From positions 1-18,811 of the forward strand of contig SKYY01000039.1 of the NCBI GenBank assembly GCA_007127665.1: 18,811 bases of DNA, written 5' to 3'. Below are positions 5,380-14,204 of the stretch, one piece after another. The translations under genes were made by a program, and so were the position numbers. Every line of letters starts with the position of its first letter. Within the stretch, counting starts at the first letter, position 1. The notes beneath the pieces are model-generated. The model was not told where the DNA came from. It saw only the letters and a list, made by a program, of their open reading frames with translations, and made no database searches. The stretch comes from Balneolales bacterium. GTDB lineage: Bacteria > Bacteroidota > Rhodothermia > Balneolales > Natronogracilivirgulaceae.

Positions 5380-6952
5380 AGTACTCATCGCCAACCGCGG
5401 TGAAATCGCCTTGCGGGTTATGCGGACCTGCCGGGAACTGGGACTCCAGACCGTGGGGGTCTGTTCGGAATCCGACAAACAGAGTCCGCACGCCCTCTTT
5501 CCTGATGAGACGGTACTGCTGGAGGGAAAAAACGCAGCGCAGACCTATTTGAACATGGCGCAGATACTGCAGGTTGCCAGGGAGCGCCAGGCGGATGCTA
5601 TCCATCCCGGATACGGATTTCTCAGTGAAAACGCTGACTTCGCCGAGGCATGTGCGAAGGAACAGATCGTTTTTATCGGCCCTGACCCGCACGCCATAAG
5701 ACAAATGGGGGATAAGACCCGTGCCCGTGAACTGATGGACAAGGCCGGCGTACCCATCCCGCCGGGTCCGCGTTCACCGCTTGCAACTGACGAGGAAGCC
5801 GTGCATATAGCCCGCGGAATCGGTTTTCCGGTACTGGTGAAAGCCGCAGCAGGCGGTGGCGGAAAAGGGATGCGCATGGTGCAAACCGAAAAGGATTTGC
5901 CGGGAGCTTTGAAAACCGCCCGCTCAGAGTCAGCAAGCGCCTTTGGTGACGATCGCATTTATCTGGAGAAATACCTTGAGGAACCGCGCCATGTGGAATT
6001 CCAGATTTTTGCCGACCGTCACGGCAACATGGTGCATCTTTTTGAACGTGAGTGTTCCATTCAACGACGACACCAGAAGCTCATTGAGGAGTCGCCCAGC
6101 CCGTTTCTTGACGATGCGCTTCGTTCGGAAATGGGAAATGCGGCACTGCGCGCGGCAGGCAGCTGCGGATACACAGGGGCCGGTACGGTTGAGTTCCTGG
6201 TGGACCGTGACCGCCGCTTCTATTTTCTGGAGATGAATACCCGTCTCCAGGTGGAACATCCCGTAACGGAAATGATCACAGGCATTGATCTGGTAGCACT
6301 CCAGATCCGGGTGGCCGAAGGTCATCCGCTGCCCTGGAAACAGCACCAGATAACAAGGCAGGGCCATGCCATTGAGTGCCGGATATGCGCCGAAAATCCA
6401 ATGGAACAGTTTCTTCCGGCAACCGGTACCGTGCGGACATGGCGGCCCGCGGCCGGTGCACATATACGGATGGATGCGGGGATCCGCCCGGGACAGAAAA
6501 TCACAACCGAGTACGATCCGCTCCTGGCTAAACTTGTCGTTTACGGGAACAACCGTCCGCAAGCCATTGCACGCATGATCCATGCACTCGATGATACCGT
6601 ATTGACCGGATGCCCATCCACCATACCTTTCTGCCGCTATGTCATGGAACACCCGCTATTCAGGGAAGGCCGCTACCACACCCACTTCATCCCGGAGCAT
6701 TTTTCGGGTACAGAACTGCAAAACGAAATACTATCACAGCCCGTGGCCATTATCGCCGGTTTGCTTCACAATGACAACAACTATGGAGATAACTCCTGGC
6801 ATGAGGCAAACAGCGGCACCGGCAGTTCCCATGAATCGGCAGCAGGTGATACCGGTTCGCATCCCACCCCCGGAACAAACACCAGCCGGAAAAATCAGCC
6901 GGGCGGAGGTGCGGGGACGCAGTGGTGGTTGCGGCGTAAATATAGCCGCTAG
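5369..6952 (+). CDS. accC: Biotin carboxylase subunit of an acetyl-/acyl-CoA carboxylase
   Basis: The protein carboxylates protein-bound biotin using ATP and bicarbonate; a partner carboxyltransferase then passes the carboxyl group to an acyl-CoA. Start ATG 5369 gives the canonical N-terminus MFRKVLIANRGEIALRVMRT; upstream in-frame codons would add 33 unrelated residues. Domains in order: N-terminal PreATP-grasp (1-115), ATP-grasp with the glycine loop KAAAGGGGKGMRMV (158-171), HVEFQIFAD (208-216), 'ECSIQRRHQKLIEESPSP' (228-245), 'FLEMNTRLQVEHPVTEM' (286-302), and the C-terminal domain to about residue 445. At 527 residues it exceeds the roughly 450 of E. coli AccC. The excess (about 470-527) is a Ser/Gly/Thr-rich tail ending WWLRRKYSR, with no biotinyl MKM motif. 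No carrier or carboxyltransferase gene is adjacent, so the substrate is open. Confidence 0.93.
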   Translation: MFRKVLIANRGEIALRVMRTCRELGLQTVGVCSESDKQSPHALFPDETVLLEGKNAAQTYLNMAQILQVARERQADAIHPGYGFLSENADFAEACAKEQIVFIGPDPHAIRQMGDKTRARELMDKAGVPIPPGPRSPLATDEEAVHIARGIGFPVLVKAAAGGGGKGMRMVQTEKDLPGALKTARSESASAFGDDRIYLEKYLEEPRHVEFQIFADRHGNMVHLFERECSIQRRHQKLIEESPSPFLDDALRSEMGNAALRAAGSCGYTGAGTVEFLVDRDRRFYFLEMNTRLQVEHPVTEMITGIDLVALQIRVAEGHPLPWKQHQITRQGHAIECRICAENPMEQFLPATGTVRTWRPAAGAHIRMDAGIRPGQKITTEYDPLLAKLVVYGNNRPQAIARMIHALDDTVLTGCPSTIPFCRYVMEHPLFREGRYHTHFIPEHFSGTELQNEILSQPVAIIAGLLHNDNNYGDNSWHEANSGTGSSHESAAGDTGSHPTPGTNTSRKNQPGGGAGTQWWLRRKYSR

Positions 6953-7062
6953 TTTGGATGAGTTTTTTCAAGACAGCTTCACACAACTTGCGTATATTTC
7001 TTTGATGGGACATAAATATTTGAACAGTTACCGGAAATCACGAAAAACAAGGAGTATTCATT

Positions 7063-7998
7063 TTGTCTGACAAGCAAGAATTATACAATCAGCTCAAGAA
7101 GCTGGAAACGGAACAGAGGAATCCCGAAACCATGCATATTGACCTGGCCGACCCGCTCGAGATCGTTCGTCTGATGAACGAGCAGGACAAGCTGGTCGCC
7201 GAATATGTGAGCACAAGAAATGAGCAGATCGCACAGGCCGTCGCCTATGCCCATGAGGCATTGGCACAGGGGGGACGCCTGATCTACACCGGTGCCGGCA
7301 CCAGCGGCCGGCTTGGAGTGCTGGATGCGGCCGAATGCCCGCCAACCTTCGGAACCAGACCGGAACAGGTCATAGGACTGATCGCCGGCGGACGGGAGGC
7401 CATGTTTGTTGCCCAGGAAGGATCGGAGGACCTGCCGGAACATGGCGAAAAAGATATTGCTCAGCTGAACGTTAGTGAAAAAGATGTCGTTTGCGGTCTG
7501 GCAGCAAGTGGTCGCACTCCCTATGTTCTCGGAACGCTTGAGGAAGCCAAAAGGCGGGGCGCCCGGACCATCATGGTTTGTTGTGTCTCCGCCGAGCGCG
7601 TTAAACTGGAGTTGGAAGCTGATGTCATGATCGACATCCCTGTGGGACCCGAAGTGATCATGGGCAGCACCAGGCTCAAAAGTGCAACAGCTCAGAAAAT
7701 GGTGTGCAACATGATATCCACCGGTGCCATGGTTCGTCTTGGCAAGGTATACGAAAACGTGATGGTGGATCTGATGCTGACCAACAAGAAACTCGTGGAA
7801 CGTTCACGGCGCATCATCACCATGTTCACCGATGTCGATTATGATGAAGCGTCACGCCTGATGATGGAATCCGGCGGCAAGGTAAAGGTTGCGCTGCTTA
7901 TGGGCCTGGCAAAAGTGGGCCGTGAAGAAGCGGAAAAACAGCTGGAAGCTCATGATGGATTCATCCGTGCAGCTTTGCAGTCCTACGAAAAGAAATAA
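7063..7998 (+). CDS. murQ: N-acetylmuramic acid 6-phosphate etherase
   Basis: MurQ cleaves the lactyl ether of MurNAc-6-phosphate to GlcNAc-6-phosphate and D-lactate in the cytoplasm, part of peptidoglycan recycling. The 311-residue protein has the SIS sugar-isomerase fold and the family signatures 'YTGAGTSGRLGVLDAAECPP' (75-94), GLAASGRTPYVLG (145-157), and 'GPEVIMGSTRLKSATAQKMV'. Glu91 (in AAECPP) and Glu119 (in AQEGSED) correspond to the two catalytic glutamates of E. coli MurQ. The start is TTG 7063, supported by a clear AAGGAG ribosome binding site nine bases upstream, one of the few convincing Shine-Dalgarno sites in the window. The 110 bp before it separate it from accC, so it may have its own promoter. 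No MurNAc kinase or transporter is beside it. Confidence 0.96.
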   Translation: MSDKQELYNQLKKLETEQRNPETMHIDLADPLEIVRLMNEQDKLVAEYVSTRNEQIAQAVAYAHEALAQGGRLIYTGAGTSGRLGVLDAAECPPTFGTRPEQVIGLIAGGREAMFVAQEGSEDLPEHGEKDIAQLNVSEKDVVCGLAASGRTPYVLGTLEEAKRRGARTIMVCCVSAERVKLELEADVMIDIPVGPEVIMGSTRLKSATAQKMVCNMISTGAMVRLGKVYENVMVDLMLTNKKLVERSRRIITMFTDVDYDEASRLMMESGGKVKVALLMGLAKVGREEAEKQLEAHDGFIRAALQSYEKK

Positions 7999-8054
7999 AA
8001 CAGGTCGGGCGCTGAACTGACTCAGGGGCCTCCGGCTTAAAGAAAAAAGTTACT

Positions 8055-8729
8055 GTGAGGCATTGGGATTTAATAGAAAGACGTGAAAGCGCCTATTTTT
8101 TCAGGATTCAGATTGCCGTTATCTGCTGCCTGATCCTTTTTATCTTGCTTTTCCGATATTGGCCGGTTGGCGACGGTGAGAACCGTCTGATGATCGATTC
8201 GCTTAACGAGGACCGGATCCTGATGCCTGAGTTCATTGAAACCAGGCAGCAGCCAACGGTAGAGCGAGTGGCACCGGTCGTGCCTCGACCGGAGGTCACC
8301 GTCCCCGATGAAGAGATTGTGGACGTGGAGTTTGACCTGGAGCTGACTGTCGACGATACGGGCACTGATTTCGGGCCCATCCCGCTTCCGGAGGGCCCGG
8401 GGGAGATCGTAGAGCAGCCGGACCGCCCACCCAATGTCAGACGGATCGTGGAACCAGTGACACCGGAAAAGGCCCGAAGAGATGGTGTGCGGGTCGAAGT
8501 GATCGTCAGGTACATCGTTTCGGAAAACGGCGAGGTGGAGGAAGCGTTTATCGAAGAAATGCGGATGTATAACCGTGAAACGGGCCGTTTCGAGACGGTA
8601 ACTGACACGGAATACGGATTTCGTGAAATTACGCTTCGGGCCGCAGAACAATGGCTTTTTCATCCGGCTATTTATCAGGACCGACCCGTACGATCAACTG
8701 CCCGTCATCGTTTTACCTTTGGCAACTGA
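8055..8729 (+). CDS. TonB-like energy transducer / TonB C-terminal-domain protein
   Basis: The 224-residue protein has a short cytoplasmic N-terminus and a single membrane segment at about 16-35 (FRIQIAVICCLILFILLF). A Pro/Glu-rich periplasmic linker follows (about 40-140, with PRPEVTVPDEEIVDVEF and a GPIPLPEGPGEI stretch). The C-terminal domain, 'VRVEVIVRYIVSENGEVEEA' ... ITLRAAEQWLFHPAIYQDRPV, matches the TonB C-terminal fold that contacts the TonB box of outer-membrane receptors. TonB normally transmits proton-motive force from ExbB/ExbD, which are not in the window. It starts at GTG 8055, 56 bp after murQ, possibly co-transcribed. The linker is short and acidic rather than the long Pro-Lys linker of E. 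coli TonB, so a Bacteroidota-type minor TonB or an M56-associated envelope protein is possible. Confidence 0.8.
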   Translation: MRHWDLIERRESAYFFRIQIAVICCLILFILLFRYWPVGDGENRLMIDSLNEDRILMPEFIETRQQPTVERVAPVVPRPEVTVPDEEIVDVEFDLELTVDDTGTDFGPIPLPEGPGEIVEQPDRPPNVRRIVEPVTPEKARRDGVRVEVIVRYIVSENGEVEEAFIEEMRMYNRETGRFETVTDTEYGFREITLRAAEQWLFHPAIYQDRPVRSTARHRFTFGN

Positions 8730-8823
8730 AGCACTGCCATCAGTGACAGAAATGCGGGCCGCCATAATTGAGATGGCAAATGGATGTTATCCAACCGCGT
8801 TACGGTCAATCCGCTGATTCGTG

Positions 8824-8854
8824 TTGCTATGACCGGCTAATTGTCATATATTGG
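8824..8854 (+). promoter_or_regulatory. Candidate promoter for tRNA-Ser
   Basis: GTTG (ending 8826), a 20-base gap and TATATTGG (8847-8854) resemble the Bacteroidota -33 TTTG and -7 TAnnTTTG elements. A start near 8861 would give a leader of about 25 bases before the tRNA. The rest of 8730-8885 shows no gene. Confidence 0.35.
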
Positions 8855-8885
8855 CATCCCTGTTTAGCCAAGGCTGACACGATAC

Positions 8886-8973
8886 GGAGAGATGCCGGAG
8901 TGGTCGAACGGGCTCGCCTGGAAAGCGAGTGTGCCCTAACCGGGTACCGAGGGTTCGAATCCCTCTCTCTCCG
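8886..8973 (+). tRNA. tRNA-Ser (anticodon GGA)
   Basis: An 88-base type II tRNA folds completely. The acceptor arms GGAGAGA (8886-8892) and TCTCTCC (8966-8972) pair, with discriminator G at 8973. The anticodon stem CTCGC/GCGAG (8913-8917, 8925-8929) encloses CTGGAAA, with anticodon GGA at 8920-8922, which reads UCC/UCU. A long variable arm (about 8930-8948, GCCC/GGGT pairing) is the serine hallmark, and the T arm GAGGG-TTCGAAT-CCCTC is standard. The 3' CCA is not encoded and must be added by CCA-transferase. A run of seven T lies about 13 bases downstream. Confidence 0.97.
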
Positions 8974-9170
8974 CTCCCTTCCCTTCTTTTTTTGTCGCCT
9001 TTCTTCTCGCTCCACACCTTCCGGAACTGCCGAAAACTATTCTGCACAGCAAATTATTGTAGCATTTAAAAATTGACTACATTTAATTACCATCATAACT
9101 GAAGGAAGTGTTTACTTTTTTTTTTTCGTGCCGATAAGTGATAGTGTAGAAGTGGAATCAGCCAACATCA

Positions 9171-9201
9171 TTTGTAACGGTACCACTGACTAATATTTTT
9201 T
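9171..9201 (+). promoter_or_regulatory. Candidate Bacteroidota-type promoter for the giant lipoprotein gene
   Basis: TTTG (9171-9174), a 19-base spacer and TATTTTTT (9194-9201, seven of eight matches to TAnnTTTG) fit the Bacteroidota promoter pattern. Transcription would start near 9207, about 50 bases before ATG 9258. An alternative sigma-70-like pair (TTGACT at 9073-9078 and TAACTG at 9096-9101) lies further upstream. The remainder of 8974-9257 is T-rich and shows no gene. Confidence 0.35.
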
Positions 9202-9257
9202 CATAAGCCGGGATTCTTTTTTTTTGCCCTGCCGTTTCTAAAATATTGCGAGCCATC

Positions 9258-12200
9258 ATGAACACAAACCGGGTTTTTTTTCTGGCAGTACTGTTTTTTA
9301 CAGTCTTTTCCTGCGAACGACCTTCCAGTCCGGATTTTAATCTGCAACAGTCTTTTGACATCCCTCTGGTAAAAAGTACCTCCTATAAACTTATAGGAGG
9401 AGAAAGTGGCGCTATCATCGATACAACCAGTGAAAGCTTCAGCGACCTGTTTCGAGTTGGTGAAGGCCGGCTCGTTTTTCTTTCAACGGAAATAGACTTT
9501 GAAATTGGAGAACTGGACGACATTATTCCGGAGCTGGATATCGATCCAACTGATGTAGAAAGCGAAATAGGAACCCTCGAAATCGATGACTTTTCAAGCA
9601 GTTTTAACACGCAGATAGGGGAGATCAGCGGTGAAGCTGAGGATATGGATGATGAAGAAATGGAAGTCGGTGATTTTGAAATCGAATTCGATGCGTCAGG
9701 TTCTGCAGGATTTGAAGAGGTCACCGGACTTGATGCCAACGATTTCAGCACCGGTACATTTGTACCCGGGTCAGGTGGACAGACCATTATTGTGCCATTG
9801 GAAACACCGGGATTTGTGCGTGCTGAAATTGAAAGAGGCGGACTGCTATTTGTCTTCACGAATGATCTCGGATTTGATATAGAGGATGTCTCAGTACAGT
9901 TATTGAGCAATACCGGTACTTCAGGTCTGCCGGTAGGGAATACTGCGGAACTCGGGAGTGTAGCACACGGCCAGTCGGCACAGACTTCCATTGTCTTTGA
10001 AGCAGGTGATCTGCTTGAAACAACCCTTGCGTTTGAGGTGCAAATCCAGTGGCAGTCCCAGAATATGGCTGCTGAACCCGGTGAGTTCTCTGTCAGCTCG
10101 GAAGATCAGGGCCTCACCGCGCGTAATGCCACCGGAAATGTAAGACCGCAGGTACTAAATCCCGTCATTGAGCCCATTTCCGTTTCCAATCCGGATTTTG
10201 TTTACGCACTTGTTGCAGATGATCCCGGCACGGGAGAGCGCTATGAGCTGGCCCTGCAACTCATCAACTATACGCCTCTGGAGATTCAGGACAGTACTCT
10301 GTCTGCCATGCCTCTAATCACATTATTCAACGGAGATGGTGATATTCTGGATGAGCCCAAGGAACTTGTAAACGTAACACGTCCCGGCGCATCCAGTCTT
10401 GGAATGAATGAGACCGCCGAGGTGATTGTGGATCTCAGCGGGCAGAAGCTCACGGCAGAACTGACCTACCAGATAAGCATTGGAACCGCTGGTGGACAAA
10501 GTCTCACTGTGGATCGCGACCAGTCCATACTGATCACTTCCCGCACCAGTGAGATGACATTTGTTGAGGTGCTGTCTGACATCGATCCCCAGGATGACAT
10601 CGCGCTGGAAGACACCGAAAAAGTGAAAGGCGACTTTGTAAATGCCGAGGTGGAAGAAGGGGAGTTGCGCCTTGTGATCCGCAACCAGTCAGACATACCA
10701 CTCGTTATTGATCATCTGAGACTTTTCAATGCGGAATCATTTACTGCCAAGAATACCGGTCGTTTCTTTGCTTCAGGTTCTGATATTGCCGAAATAACTG
10801 ATATTGAAATTGCTCCACGGGATAGCCGAACAGTTCTTGTTCCAATGGACAATATCGGTATAGCAAACCTTATCTCTTACACTGGAACCGCATCTTCTCC
10901 GGGCACCAGTGACCCGGTAATTATCCGTAAAACAGACCTTATTGTGACGGAAATGGAGGGTTCTGCACAACTCAGCTCTGCATCTGCGGTACTGAAACCC
11001 CAAACCTTCTCTATTGCTGACGAAGTGGAATTTGACGATGAGGACTTTCTGCTGATCAGTGAAGACCACTATGTGGAAATAGAGAGCGGTCTGCTAAGCA
11101 TTCAGGATATTATCAACAACATCGATCTGGATATTGATACTCTGATTATCTCTTTTCCGGGAATCAGAACAGACAGGGATGGAAGCGGCCGATACCTTCC
11201 CTCTGATTCCCTGTGGATTGAATTTTCCGGCAACAACAGGATCCGGCGAGGCTCCGCAATCGGGCCGCAACCAACATTCTCAATCTCCCTTGACAACACA
11301 AGAATTTACTCGCCTGAAAACCGCCTGTTCTATCATGTTCACGCTGTTACAGAAGATACCAGAACGGCCTCCGGTGCCGATACCGTACGCACCGTTTTTT
11401 CATCAGATCAATTTTCCGCATCATTGGACATTGAAAACCTGACCCTGCGGACGGCATCCGGACAGGTTAAACGACGGGTTGAGTTTCTTGGTGAGGATGA
11501 TGGAGACGACGGAATCGTCGATCTTTTCAATGACAGAGAAGCCGAAATCACGGAAATTGAAGACCTCAAGGATCTTTCTGAACGTCTTTCAGGCCTGCAA
11601 CTTTTAAATCCCTCTTTTGATTTGATTTATGACACCAATTTGGGCGTCAGCGGAACAATCATAGGTGCCATTCTCGGGATCAACAAAAGAGGAGAAGAAG
11701 TATATCTTTCAGGCAAGCCGGGTACCGAGCGTGAGGTTGGACCGGGTGAAGACTACCAGAATCTGTATAATCGTGGAGTCCAGATTCCACGCACCGATCT
11801 CGTCGCATTTCAGGTTACCCCTTCACAGCAAATAGGGGAAGTAATCCGTAACCAGGTAATCCGTTTCGACTCTGAAACATCCAATGTGGACGAATTTCTC
11901 AGCAATCTGCCCGTTGAAGTGCGTTTTATCGGGAAAATTATTGTTAATCCCGACGAGCAGGATGGTTTTATTGTGAATCCGGTAGAATTTGACGCCCGGA
12001 TGGGAATTGATATCCCCCTGAATCTTTCCACTATCGAGGGTGATCCCGCTTCCTTCGATGATGTGATATCAGCGGATCTTTCGGATCTGCCAAAACCCGA
12101 AGACGATTCAAGGGTAAGCGAAGCCACTCTTTATGTTTCTTATGAGAATGGCTTGCCGTTTGACGCTGAAATGAAACTCGAATTTCTCGATGAAAGAGAG

Positions 12201-12491
12201 GAGCTCATTTTCTCAACAACAGGCCTGCCATTAGATCCGGTCACTTTCCGTATTGAAGCCGCAAATGTACATTCCACTACCCGATTCGTTGACCGGCCAA
12301 AATACGGTACATCGGAAATACGGCTTACGGAAGATCAGCTCGACAATCTCTACCTTACGCGTCACATAAGGCTGGTCGGGGAACTGGCCACAAGCAGAGA
12401 TGATATATCAGGCGAAGTGAAAGTGCGAGCTGAAGATTTTATTGGTCTCAGCGTGAATGCAAGCTTTAAAACATCCATAAAGGTCAATTGA
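9258..12491 (+). CDS. Giant acidic lipoprotein of unknown function, beta-sandwich-rich
   Basis: The 1077-residue protein starts at ATG 9258; an in-frame TTG at 9246 would add only four residues. It begins with a lipoprotein signal, MNTNRVFFLAVLFFTVFSC, with lipobox VFSC and Cys19, so it is membrane-anchored and probably faces the periplasm or surface. Residues about 70-150 are very rich in Asp/Glu (for example EAEDMDDEEMEVGDFEIEFD). The rest is Ser/Thr/Asp-rich with alternating hydrophobic residues, as in stacked beta-sandwich domains, and ends KTSIKVN, compatible with a beta-strand terminus. I recognise no named domain or catalytic motif. The acidic character could reflect a halophilic lifestyle or calcium binding (inference). 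It is followed after a few bases by an outer-membrane barrel gene, so the two are probably co-expressed and may form a complex. Confidence 0.85.
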   Translation: MNTNRVFFLAVLFFTVFSCERPSSPDFNLQQSFDIPLVKSTSYKLIGGESGAIIDTTSESFSDLFRVGEGRLVFLSTEIDFEIGELDDIIPELDIDPTDVESEIGTLEIDDFSSSFNTQIGEISGEAEDMDDEEMEVGDFEIEFDASGSAGFEEVTGLDANDFSTGTFVPGSGGQTIIVPLETPGFVRAEIERGGLLFVFTNDLGFDIEDVSVQLLSNTGTSGLPVGNTAELGSVAHGQSAQTSIVFEAGDLLETTLAFEVQIQWQSQNMAAEPGEFSVSSEDQGLTARNATGNVRPQVLNPVIEPISVSNPDFVYALVADDPGTGERYELALQLINYTPLEIQDSTLSAMPLITLFNGDGDILDEPKELVNVTRPGASSLGMNETAEVIVDLSGQKLTAELTYQISIGTAGGQSLTVDRDQSILITSRTSEMTFVEVLSDIDPQDDIALEDTEKVKGDFVNAEVEEGELRLVIRNQSDIPLVIDHLRLFNAESFTAKNTGRFFASGSDIAEITDIEIAPRDSRTVLVPMDNIGIANLISYTGTASSPGTSDPVIIRKTDLIVTEMEGSAQLSSASAVLKPQTFSIADEVEFDDEDFLLISEDHYVEIESGLLSIQDIINNIDLDIDTLIISFPGIRTDRDGSGRYLPSDSLWIEFSGNNRIRRGSAIGPQPTFSISLDNTRIYSPENRLFYHVHAVTEDTRTASGADTVRTVFSSDQFSASLDIENLTLRTASGQVKRRVEFLGEDDGDDGIVDLFNDREAEITEIEDLKDLSERLSGLQLLNPSFDLIYDTNLGVSGTIIGAILGINKRGEEVYLSGKPGTEREVGPGEDYQNLYNRGVQIPRTDLVAFQVTPSQQIGEVIRNQVIRFDSETSNVDEFLSNLPVEVRFIGKIIVNPDEQDGFIVNPVEFDARMGIDIPLNLSTIEGDPASFDDVISADLSDLPKPEDDSRVSEATLYVSYENGLPFDAEMKLEFLDEREELIFSTTGLPLDPVTFRIEAANVHSTTRFVDRPKYGTSEIRLTEDQLDNLYLTRHIRLVGELATSRDDISGEVKVRAEDFIGLSVNASFKTSIKVN

Positions 12492-12495
12492 AAAT

Positions 12496-14058
12496 GTGAC
12501 TGTCATGACCCGTACAGCAAAAAACAATCTTTTTTTCACTATTTCAGCAATCATCCTGTGTTTAGCAGCAAACGGACATATTGTCATGGCACAGGGTCAT
12601 CATGCAACTTCTGTAAATACAGCCCTGGGTGGAGGGGGTAGTGCTTACATAACCGGCTATCATGCCACATTTATAAATCCGGCAAATCTCATGATTTCCG
12701 ATCGGGATACCAGGATTAATTTCGGTGTCGTCGGTGGAATCCAGTCAGCTGCCGGAGGCAGTCTCGTCAATATAAAACTCTACAACAGGCACTTCACCAA
12801 AGGTCACACAATCGATACCGAAAGGGCATTGCTCATTTCCGATGAGTGGTTCGGCGCCTGCCCGCTATCCACTTCAAAAGCAGCTTTTGGTGTGGATATG
12901 GTACCATTGGGGGTGAGTTACAGAAGAGACGACATGGCTTTCAGCATCGCGGCTCGCGCACGGACCCTCGGCAGTACAAACGTGAGCAAGGGGATGTTTG
13001 AACTGGCACTTACCGGTCTCAATACCCAGGTTTTTCGTGACCCCAGAAAAGTGAACTTCAATACGGAACTGCTGGCTTTTTGGGAACTTGCATTCGGTTT
13101 TGCAATGCAGGTCTGGCAGAACACCGAAAGAAATGCACCCGGAACCATGCGCGTCTATGCCGGAGTTGCACCCAAAATCCTGTTTGGCCTGGGTTACGCC
13201 AAAATGGATCTTGATTCACGACTCCAGGTAACCGGACGCGAAGCGGAGTCCAGCGTTGTTCATAACTTTGAATACAACATACTCACAACCGGCAACCTGA
13301 CCGACGACCTTACCGCGTATTATCAAGAACGTCGCGTGCGAGGTAACAAGGATGCCATACTGGGTGACTATCTGGAAGACTCCTTTTCAGATTTGGGTGG
13401 AAGACAGGGAGCCGGGTTCGGACTTGAACTCGGAGCTACCTTCGAGTGGTATATGCGTGATGTCTCTCTGCCCGTCATCGGTACCGGCCCCCAAATCCTC
13501 AGGGCTTCTTTCTCACTTACAGATCTGGGAGGAATCAATTTCAGAAAAAATCCCGGTAATTTCAGAGCCAAAGACTCATTTCTCTGGGAAGGCCTCACGG
13601 TTGATTTTGATTACATCGACGAAGAGTTCGAAGGTGATTTTTCGAATTACCTCGAATATGTCCTGGAGGACAGTATCGGGAGTGATATCTACGGTAATTT
13701 TTCTCCGCGGGATGTAAGCAACCTCAGGGTTGGGCTGGCCCCAATGTTCCATCTTGGCGGGTCGCTGACCATGGGCCGCCTTGGCGTGATGCTGGATATT
13801 GGAAAGGGGATCAACAACAGGGGCGTGAACAGCCGAAGATTCTACACCGCCCTTGGTACGGAATATCGCGTTCTCAAAGCTTTACCGCTGCGACTCGGCC
13901 TCAGAGCGGGTGGATATTCCGCTGTTAACCTGTCAGCCGGCACCGGCCTTGATCTCAAAAACTTTGAATTCTCCCTGGGGGTCATGACCACACCGTCATC
14001 AGCAAGAGGTGGTATGAATCTGTCTGCGGCCTGGAGCGGGCTTGTCTTCCGGTTTTAA
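12496..14058 (+). CDS. Outer-membrane beta-barrel protein, FadL/OmpP1/PorV-like (DUF5723-type)
   Basis: The protein has 520 residues from GTG 12496, or 517 from the in-frame ATG at 12505, which is the more conventional start. It has a signal peptide (NNLFFTISAIILCLAANG, cleavage likely after VMAQ). The mature N-terminus, ALGGGGSAYITGYHATFINP, resembles the 'G.G.A....A.FINPA' start of FadL/OmpP1/PorV-type barrels. Many amphipathic strands follow, often bounded by aromatic residues, and the last residues SAAWSGLVFRF end in Phe, the usual C-terminal outer-membrane signature. I assign it to the DUF5723-like Bacteroidota barrels with moderate certainty. It lies 4-13 bases after the giant lipoprotein, so the two are very likely one transcript. 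Its cargo or partner is unknown. Confidence 0.78.
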   Translation: MTVMTRTAKNNLFFTISAIILCLAANGHIVMAQGHHATSVNTALGGGGSAYITGYHATFINPANLMISDRDTRINFGVVGGIQSAAGGSLVNIKLYNRHFTKGHTIDTERALLISDEWFGACPLSTSKAAFGVDMVPLGVSYRRDDMAFSIAARARTLGSTNVSKGMFELALTGLNTQVFRDPRKVNFNTELLAFWELAFGFAMQVWQNTERNAPGTMRVYAGVAPKILFGLGYAKMDLDSRLQVTGREAESSVVHNFEYNILTTGNLTDDLTAYYQERRVRGNKDAILGDYLEDSFSDLGGRQGAGFGLELGATFEWYMRDVSLPVIGTGPQILRASFSLTDLGGINFRKNPGNFRAKDSFLWEGLTVDFDYIDEEFEGDFSNYLEYVLEDSIGSDIYGNFSPRDVSNLRVGLAPMFHLGGSLTMGRLGVMLDIGKGINNRGVNSRRFYTALGTEYRVLKALPLRLGLRAGGYSAVNLSAGTGLDLKNFEFSLGVMTTPSSARGGMNLSAAWSGLVFRF

Positions 14059-14204
14059 GTTCTAAACCCAGCTTATCAGGTAACCTTGTTGCCTATATTA
14101 AAAAACGTGGCTTTCTTCTCAGAAGGTGGGCGCCGGGATATTTTTTATTTCCTTGTAAACCACTGAGCTTGATTTGAAAAGGCAGATTAACAGCGCAATT
14201 GAGA

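Noticed and set aside
5930..6652. 240-codon minus-strand frame
   Set aside because: Antisense shadow of accC, which carries all biotin carboxylase motifs.
8983..9128. T-runs after tRNA-Ser (near 8984 and 9112-9126) as terminator or mobile-element junction
   Set aside because: No stem precedes the T-runs, and there is no integrase or direct repeat of the tRNA 3' end to suggest an attachment site.
9383..9991. 202-codon minus-strand Ser/Pro-rich frame
   Set aside because: Antisense to the Asp/Glu-rich lipoprotein region; the Ser/Ile-rich composition mirrors GAT/GAA codons on the other strand.
14059..14204. Possible bidirectional terminator between the convergent barrel and FAD oxidoreductase genes
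   Set aside because: Short hairpins (AGGTAAC/GTTGCCT and CTTC/GAAG) and T-runs exist, but none has a stem directly followed by a T-run, so the evidence is too weak for a call.
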